NCBI GenBank assembly: GCA_016935715.1
Contig: JAFGQJ010000300.1
Span: forward strand, 1 to 6,526
DNA length: 6,526 nucleotides
DNA from: Spirochaetales bacterium
GTDB taxonomy: Bacteria > Spirochaetota > Spirochaetia > SZUA-6 > DRHE01
Direction of reading: 5' to 3'
In this document: positions 1-4,880 of the stretch, piece after piece
Layout: the number at the start of each line of letters is the position of its first letter
How positions within the stretch are numbered: the stretch's first letter is position 1
The notes under the pieces: generated by a model
Database searches by the model: none
Told to the model about the DNA's origin: nothing
Seen by the model: the letters and a program-made list of their open reading frames with translations, nothing else
Position numbers and translations under genes: made by a program

Positions 1-744
1 GAGGATGTCATCGACATCCAGCGGGTCCTGGGAAGCGACGTGATGATGCCCCTGGATCTGTGCACGCCGCCGGGCATCGGGGAGAAGGAAGCGCAGGACG
101 CGGTGGAGCTGACCACTCTCTGGGCGAGGAGGAGCAAAACCCGCTGGCAGCAGTGCGGGCAGGATCACACGGGACAGCTTTTCGGAATCATACAGGGCAA
201 CTTTTTCAGGGATCTGCGCAGGCGCAGCGCCGAGCAGCTGCTGGAACTGGAGCTTCCGGGCTACGCCATCGGGGGACTGTCGGTGGGGGAGGGCTTTCCC
301 GTCTTTCAGGAATTCCTGTCGGTGAGCGCCGGGATGATCCCCGAAGACCGTCCCCGCTACCTGATGGGGGTGGGAACCCCGGAGTACATTCTGGAGGCGG
401 TGCAGCAGGGCATCGACATGTTCGACTGCGTGTTTCCGACCCGAACCGCCCGCAACGCCCAGGCCTTCACCAGCCTGGGTCCGCTGTCGCTGAAGACCGA
501 AGCGGTCAAGATGGACGGCGACCCGATCGATCCGGCCTGCCCCTGCAGCGTGTGCCGGCGCTACAGCCGGGCCTACCTCCGTCATCTGTTCAAGACCAGA
601 GAGATCCTGGCCGCCATGCTGACCACCCACCACAATCTCGCTTTTCTCCAGAACCTGATCGTTTCGATCCGGCGCTCCATCGCAGAAGGAGGATTCGGGG
701 CCTTCAAGGAGAGCTACCTCGAACGCTACCGGGGCGGCAGGTAG
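1..744 (+). CDS. tgt: tRNA-guanine transglycosylase, 3' part (5' end outside window)
   Basis: Cytoplasmic enzyme that exchanges guanine 34 of GUN-anticodon tRNAs for the queuosine precursor preQ1. The reading frame is open from base 1, so the first ATG/GTG codons in view (40-48) are internal. About 247 residues are present of a family length near 375, so roughly the first third is missing. Visible landmarks are the substrate-pocket Asp and Cys of PLDLCTP, the FGIIQG strand, the GGLSVGE loop, the RYLMGVGTP motif, and FDCVFPTR, whose Asp (424-426) is the covalent nucleophile. The zinc site is also visible: CPCSVC (538-555) plus a His in THHN (631-633). All key residues in view are intact. The stop is TAG at 742-744, and murJ follows after 17 bases, which suggests cotranscription. 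A homologous archaeosine enzyme is unlikely, because the spacing and C-terminal end are those of bacterial Tgt. Confidence 0.96.
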   Translation, partial: EDVIDIQRVLGSDVMMPLDLCTPPGIGEKEAQDAVELTTLWARRSKTRWQQCGQDHTGQLFGIIQGNFFRDLRRRSAEQLLELELPGYAIGGLSVGEGFPVFQEFLSVSAGMIPEDRPRYLMGVGTPEYILEAVQQGIDMFDCVFPTRTARNAQAFTSLGPLSLKTEAVKMDGDPIDPACPCSVCRRYSRAYLRHLFKTREILAAMLTTHHNLAFLQNLIVSIRRSIAEGGFGAFKESYLERYRGGR

Positions 745-750
745 CGTGGG

Positions 751-757
751 AAAGGAA
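751..757 (+). promoter_or_regulatory. Shine-Dalgarno for the upstream murJ start
   Basis: An AAAGGAA purine run ends 4-5 bases before the ATG at 762, within the 17-base gap after tgt. It supports initiation at 762. A competing site, GAGGAG at 798-803, lies 9 bases before an in-frame ATG at 813, so the sequence does not decide the start on its own. Confidence 0.5.
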
Positions 758-761
758 CTGA

Positions 762-2393
762 ATGGGGAGCGCCGACATGCCGAATATCAGACTGGATGAG
801 GAGCAACAGCAAATGACAGAGCCGCAGTCTCTCCAGCCGGCCGGGGGCAGCTCCAACGGCACGACGGTGACCGTGCTGGTCATGGCCTGTACGCTGCTGT
901 CCAGGCTCCTGGGATTCCTGCGCATCGCCGTGATCGGTGCTCTTTTCGGCGCCTCCGGCATCGCGGACGTCTGGAATGCGGTGTTCACCATCCCCAACAA
1001 CCTGCGCAAGCTCATGGCCGAAGGAGCACTTTCCTCCGCCTTCATTCCCTCGCTGTCGACGGCCCTGGTGGAGGATGAGACGGGCCGGGAGGCTCGCCAG
1101 ATCACGCGCAAGGTGATCTCCCTGCAGCTCTTGATCCTCGTACCCCTGGTCGCCCTCTGCGCGGTGTTTGCGCGGCAGGTCGTGGGGGTCCTGCTGGCCT
1201 TTCCCGACGCCGAAAAGATGCAGCTTTCCATCGGCCTGTTCCGCTGGGTGTTCACCTACCTGCTGTTCATCAGCCTGAGCGCCGTGCTGATGGCGGTGCT
1301 CAACTCCCACGGCATCTTCATACTTCCCGCCCTGACGCCGGTGCTGTTCTCCGTGTGCGTCATCACCGCCACGCTGCTTCTCTACCGGTCCATGGGCATC
1401 TATTCGATGGTCGTCGGGGTTCTGAGCGGGGGAATCGCCCAGATCCTGTTTCAGCTTCCCCGATTCCTCGAGCTGGGATACGATTTCAAACCGGACCTGG
1501 TCTTCAGGCATGAACGGTTTCGAGGTGTGCTCAAGGCCTGGCTGCCCGTGCTCGGCTCCGCGGCGATTTTCGCGGTGACCCAGCAGATCGCGGTCCTGCT
1601 GGCCAGCGGCCTGGAGGACGGCAGCACCTCCGCTCTGAGCTACGCACTGGTGTTCTTCCAGCTGCCCTTCGGGATCTTCTCCATCTCCATCATCACGGTC
1701 CTGTTCCCGAGGATGAGCAGACAGGCGGCCCGGAAGGACAGCAGCGGCCTGAGCGAAACGGTGAGCTACGGGCTGCGCTACATCATGCTTCTGCTCGTGC
1801 CGGCGGCGATCGCCTATATTCTGATGGGACGGCAGATCATAGCCGTGGCCATGCAGAGGGGCGCTTTCGGGGCGGCCGGAACCCTGCGAACATCCAGCGT
1901 GCTGGCCGGGTATTCCCTGGGACTGTTCAGCCTGGGGGGATTCACCTTCCTGCAGCGCTTCTTCTACTCCAGTCATGACTTCAGGAAACCCCTGATCGCG
2001 GCGCTGGTTGTCAGCGTCTCCGACATCCTGCTTTCCCTTTGGCTCAGGGGTACCCGCCTGCGGGTTACCGGGCTGGCCGTGGCCAACTCGATCGCCTTCA
2101 CCGGGGGGTTCATCCTGCTGCTGGTCTGGACACGCAAGGCGCTGGGTTCCCTGCAGCGGGGTGCAATCCTGCGCACGGTGGGCAGGATGGGTGCATCCCT
2201 GCTGCCCTTCGCCGGCTTCATCCTCCTCTACAATCGCCTGAGCGCCCCGGCATGGACGCCGGGCAGCTCCATCCGGAATCTGATCCTGCTTCTGGTCGAA
2301 ATCGCGGCAGCGGGAGCAGTCCTGCTCGGCATGTACCGCCTCATGGGGGTGGAGGTGGTCAAAGAGCTTGCGAGGAAAGGAAAGAAGAAATGA
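762..2393 (+). CDS. murJ: MurJ/MviN lipid II flippase
   Basis: Inner-membrane transporter of the MOP superfamily that moves the peptidoglycan precursor lipid II across the cytoplasmic membrane. The protein is 543 residues from the ATG at 762, or 526 from the in-frame ATG at 813. The family is usually about 510-530. The first 17 residues are polar and unlike MurJ, so 813 is a serious alternative start. About fourteen hydrophobic segments span residues 35 to 528. The N-terminal signature is clear: SRLLGFLR (Arg48, Arg54), Asp69 and Arg82 in NLRKLMAEGALSSAFIP have the spacing of the functional E. coli residues Arg18, Arg24, Asp39 and Arg52. In the helix ending QLPFG (to residue 304), the positions matching E. 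coli Arg270 and Glu273 are Val297 and Gln300. The C-terminus is a basic tail ending in KGKKK. The TGA stop overlaps the ATG of the next gene. The family is certain from sequence; the flippase role is known from family members and not visible in sequence. Confidence 0.95.
   Translation: MGSADMPNIRLDEEQQQMTEPQSLQPAGGSSNGTTVTVLVMACTLLSRLLGFLRIAVIGALFGASGIADVWNAVFTIPNNLRKLMAEGALSSAFIPSLSTALVEDETGREARQITRKVISLQLLILVPLVALCAVFARQVVGVLLAFPDAEKMQLSIGLFRWVFTYLLFISLSAVLMAVLNSHGIFILPALTPVLFSVCVITATLLLYRSMGIYSMVVGVLSGGIAQILFQLPRFLELGYDFKPDLVFRHERFRGVLKAWLPVLGSAAIFAVTQQIAVLLASGLEDGSTSALSYALVFFQLPFGIFSISIITVLFPRMSRQAARKDSSGLSETVSYGLRYIMLLLVPAAIAYILMGRQIIAVAMQRGAFGAAGTLRTSSVLAGYSLGLFSLGGFTFLQRFFYSSHDFRKPLIAALVVSVSDILLSLWLRGTRLRVTGLAVANSIAFTGGFILLLVWTRKALGSLQRGAILRTVGRMGASLLPFAGFILLYNRLSAPAWTPGSSIRNLILLLVEIAAAGAVLLGMYRLMGVEVVKELARKGKKK
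2376..2381 (+). promoter_or_regulatory. Shine-Dalgarno for the HEAT-repeat gene, inside the murJ 3' end
   Basis: AAAGGA within a long purine run (2372-2390) lies 8 bases before the ATG at 2390. That ATG overlaps the murJ stop as ATGA. This fixes the start of the downstream gene at 2390, even though its frame is open much further upstream, and it indicates translational coupling. Confidence 0.65.
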
Positions 2394-3721
2394 AAAGGCT
2401 GCTCATCCTGATTCTGAGCGTATCCCTGGCGGTGCTGGCCGTCCCGGCTGCCGAAGGCCAGGAGGACAGACCGATCGTGGAGCAGTGGAGAGAGATCTTG
2501 CGCTTCGGAATCGACAGCGAGGTGCTCAAAGTCATCGAGAGCATCGCCGAGAGCGAGGAACAGTCCCTCAATGGGGAGCTGGCCGCGCTGTTCGCCGAAT
2601 CCCTGAACTTCGAGGTGCGGAAAGCCGTGCTGGACTACTTCTCCGCCGTGAAGATACGGGACGCCGAAGCGGCCGCGGTGGGGATCCTGGACCGGGAGCT
2701 GGCCGAGGATGAGCGCCTGATCGTAGCCTGCATCCGCTACCTCACGGCCATCCGCTCCGCTGGGCTCGAGGCCCGCCTGCTGGACTACGTGGACCACCGG
2801 GAAACGCAGGTCGCGGAGACGGCGATCACCGGCCTGGGGGAGGTCGGCGGCCCGGAGGCCGGGCAACTGCTGGCCGAGCGGCTGCAGGATCTGGATTATC
2901 CGGCGGAGCAGAAGCCGGAAATCATCCTGGCCCTGGGCAAGATGGAGTATGCCGGCGCGGTGGATGTGCTGATCGAGATCCTGGACAACAGAGACGAAGA
3001 GCGCATCTGGAGGATGTATGCGGCGGCCTCCCTGGGAGAGATCGGGGAAGCCCGGGCAATCCCCCATCTGCGGGCTGTTTTTTCCGAATCGGACAGCCTG
3101 ATCAAGGCCTATGCAGCTTCGGCTCTCGGCGCCTTCGACATGAGCGAGGTGGAGGGCCTGCTCCAGCAGGGCCTGAGGGATTCCAATGCCCGGGTCAGGG
3201 TCGCCGCAGCCAAAGGGCTGGCCAACGAACAGGCAAAGGACAGCGTGGAGATCCTGATCTACAAGGCCAGGCAGGATCCGGAGCGGCCGGTGCGCCTGCA
3301 GGCGATCGAATCCCTCGGCGTCATCGGGACGCCCCGGGCCTTCGAGTACCTGCGGGATCTGTACGGCGACGGGGCGGCCCTGCTGCTGTACCGGGAGGCG
3401 GCCTTCACGGCTCTGTCGGAGAATGCCCTGCGGGACAACCTGGACACGTTCAGAGAGGTGGTGGAGCAGGAGTGGGAGAGCAGGGACCAGAAGGTGGTGG
3501 AGTTTACCGCCAGGAAACTGTCCACGACCGAGGCTGCCGGTCTGAAGTGGTTCTACGAGCGCTTCCTGGACAGCCCCAACGTCTACGTCCGCATCTACGC
3601 ACTGAGGGGTATCGAGAGAAACCGCCTGCGAAGCCTCAGGGAGAAGGTGGAGAAGATCTCCACGGAGGATCCCTACCCGGCCGCACGGAACACGGCCCTC
3701 TCGGTTCTCGAGCGCCTGTAG
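2390..3721 (+). CDS. Exported HEAT-repeat protein
   Basis: 443-residue protein with no recognised specific name. Residues 1-23 form a signal peptide: MKR, a hydrophobic core LLILILSVSLAVLAV, then a small-residue region with plausible cleavage near PAAEG/QED. No lipobox cysteine is present, so a soluble periplasmic product is likely. The rest is almost entirely helical HEAT/PBS-lyase-type repeats of about 30-35 residues. The clearest begin near residues 133, 170, 203, 235, 266 and 297, for example AAASLGEIGEARAIPHL, DSNARVRVAAAKGLA and RLQAIESLGVIGTPRAFEYL. More degenerate repeats run to the C-terminus (394-443). Such solenoids are normally protein-binding scaffolds, and no catalytic motif is seen. 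The start at 2390 is chosen because the signal peptide begins there and the Shine-Dalgarno fits. Sequence upstream in this frame lies inside murJ and has no protein-like features. The overlap with murJ suggests an envelope role linked to the flippase; that is inference. Confidence 0.9.
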   Translation: MKRLLILILSVSLAVLAVPAAEGQEDRPIVEQWREILRFGIDSEVLKVIESIAESEEQSLNGELAALFAESLNFEVRKAVLDYFSAVKIRDAEAAAVGILDRELAEDERLIVACIRYLTAIRSAGLEARLLDYVDHRETQVAETAITGLGEVGGPEAGQLLAERLQDLDYPAEQKPEIILALGKMEYAGAVDVLIEILDNRDEERIWRMYAAASLGEIGEARAIPHLRAVFSESDSLIKAYAASALGAFDMSEVEGLLQQGLRDSNARVRVAAAKGLANEQAKDSVEILIYKARQDPERPVRLQAIESLGVIGTPRAFEYLRDLYGDGAALLLYREAAFTALSENALRDNLDTFREVVEQEWESRDQKVVEFTARKLSTTEAAGLKWFYERFLDSPNVYVRIYALRGIERNRLRSLREKVEKISTEDPYPAARNTALSVLERL

Positions 3722-3734
3722 ACAGCGGTGCCTG

Positions 3735-3766
3735 AGCCCGTTCAGATCCCGGGCGGGCTAACGGGC
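3735..3766. terminator. GC-rich inverted repeat between convergent genes, possible terminator
   Basis: GCCCGTT (3736-3742) and AACGGGC (3760-3766) form a perfect 7-bp stem with a 17-base loop. An alternative 6-bp stem pairs AGCCCG (3735-3740) with CGGGCT (3754-3759). The repeat lies just past the HEAT gene stop (3719-3721) and over the last codons and stop of the minus-strand gene (3742-3744). No T-run follows on either strand, so it is not a canonical intrinsic terminator. Only its position suggests a shared bidirectional one. Confidence 0.3.
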
Positions 3767-4845
3767 GGCTCCCCGAATGGATCCCCGAACGGGTAGCGGG
3801 CCTGTCTGGCTGCACGGACCGTGGCCTTGATGTTTTCCAGGGGCGTATCAGGGGGCACTTCGCATCCCGAGCCCAGGATGAAGCCGCCGTTTTCACCAGC
3901 GTCCCGGATGGCCTGAAGTGCTGCCTGCTGCACCGACGCCGCGCTTCCCTGCAGCAGCACGGTTGTCGGGTCCAGATTCCCCATGATGCATGCCCGGGCT
4001 CCGATCTCCCTTTTAGCCAGACCAAGGCTCACCTTCGAATCGATCTCCACGATCATGGCGCCGGTGGCGGCCATATCCTGGAGAATTCGTGAATTGTCGC
4101 CGCAGATGTGGAGCAGGGAAAACGCACGGCGCTCCCTGCAGTGATCGTTGATCGCCTGGAAAAACCTGCGCTCGAAGGGAAAGGCCCACTTGCGGTACAT
4201 TTCGGGTGAGATCATATCCGAGGAGGCCAGCGAGTCGCCGGCCTGAACGATCCGGGCTCCCGATTCGAGGCAGGCCCGGGCAAAGAGAATCAGAGCCTGC
4301 GTGGTGAGCCCGAGCAGCTCCACGAGCGCGTTCTCGGCATCCGCATCCGGCTCGATATCCAGGAGCCCGAGCCGAGTGAGAAAGTTCTGCGTTCCCATGA
4401 GATGGCCCGCGAGGGACAGGGGACCGGTTCCAGGGGCGCGAACGATCGCCTCGCCCCGGACCATCCCGCAGAGCCGTTCCACCGCTTCCAGGTAGACCGG
4501 CATCCTCCCGTCTCTGCGGGGGTCGGGAACCTGCAGGGAAGCGATGTGGCGCGGTTCCCGGACCAGCGCTCCCCGCGGCGTGGGCGTGCCGTCCGGGTGA
4601 TGTTCGACCTTCAGGCCGAACCCTTCGGCGATGTAGTAGTTGTCCGACTGCGCGACCAGCACGTCCTGGCCGCACAGCTCCCACGCCCGGTACTGGGCCT
4701 GGGCCATGAGCCGGCCGGAGGTGCAGTAGCGGTCTATGGGCACCCCAGCCAGCCTGGCACCGAAGTTCCCCATATAGGGAGCCACCGGTACGCAATCGGG
4801 CAGCTCGCCCCCGACCGCCTTTTCGATGCGCCGGGTCGAATTCAT
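3742..4845 (-). CDS. MtaA/CmuA-type methyltransferase (uroporphyrinogen decarboxylase family)
   Basis: 367-residue cytoplasmic TIM-barrel protein. In characterised members such as MtaA, a zinc-activated thiol accepts a methyl group from a methylated corrinoid protein. Zinc-ligand positions are present: His246-x-Cys248 in LLHICGD and Cys328 in GSGCEVPPDTP. Other family signatures are the N-terminal region around DCVPVAPY, AEGFGLKVE (73-81), VPDPRRDGRMP (106-116), GPLSLAGHLMGTQNF (141-155), AGDSLASSDMISPEMY (202-217) and MGNLDP (288-293). The thiol-binding zinc site favours a methyltransferase over true uroporphyrinogen decarboxylase (HemE). The methyl donor and acceptor cannot be read from sequence; coenzyme M is not assumed outside methanogens. 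The start at 4845 is the first available start codon in frame and gives the usual family N-terminus. The only good AGGAG (4872-4876) lies about 26 bases upstream, which is too far for a normal site. The C-terminus carries a short PFGDPFGE duplication. It follows the VWA gene by 35 bases, so it is probably cotranscribed with it. Confidence 0.88.
   Translation of the reverse strand: MNSTRRIEKAVGGELPDCVPVAPYMGNFGARLAGVPIDRYCTSGRLMAQAQYRAWELCGQDVLVAQSDNYYIAEGFGLKVEHHPDGTPTPRGALVREPRHIASLQVPDPRRDGRMPVYLEAVERLCGMVRGEAIVRAPGTGPLSLAGHLMGTQNFLTRLGLLDIEPDADAENALVELLGLTTQALILFARACLESGARIVQAGDSLASSDMISPEMYRKWAFPFERRFFQAINDHCRERRAFSLLHICGDNSRILQDMAATGAMIVEIDSKVSLGLAKREIGARACIMGNLDPTTVLLQGSAASVQQAALQAIRDAGENGGFILGSGCEVPPDTPLENIKATVRAARQARYPFGDPFGEPPVSPPGI
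3770..3793. repeat. 12-bp tandem duplication in the methyltransferase 3' end
   Basis: TCCCCGAATGGA (3770-3781) is followed directly by TCCCCGAACGGG (3782-3793), matching at 10 of 12 positions. Read on the minus strand it encodes the PFGD-PFGE tail near residues 352-359, outside the conserved barrel. It is probably neutral length variation in a disordered tail. Confidence 0.55.
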
Positions 4846-4880
4846 GGCCGTGATTTTCGCAGGGCTTCGTGCTCCTGTCT

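Noticed and set aside
726..1976. Long minus-strand open frame of 416 codons opposite murJ
   Set aside because: Its translation is Gln/His/Gly/Arg-rich low complexity without a hydrophobic core or motifs, and it lies wholly opposite the well-supported murJ. It is a by-product of high GC codon use.
2039..2389. Upstream extension of the HEAT-repeat frame into murJ
   Set aside because: The extension encodes Gly/Pro/His-rich noise in another frame of murJ, while a signal peptide and ribosome binding site mark the true start at 2390.
4013..4795. Second minus-strand frame opposite nothing but overlapping the methyltransferase
   Set aside because: An out-of-frame Arg/Gly/Pro-rich translation; the methyltransferase frame carries all family motifs.
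3742..4845. Assignment as uroporphyrinogen decarboxylase HemE of haem synthesis
   Set aside because: The His-x-Cys...Cys zinc site and MtaA-type motifs point to the methyltransferase branch of the fold.
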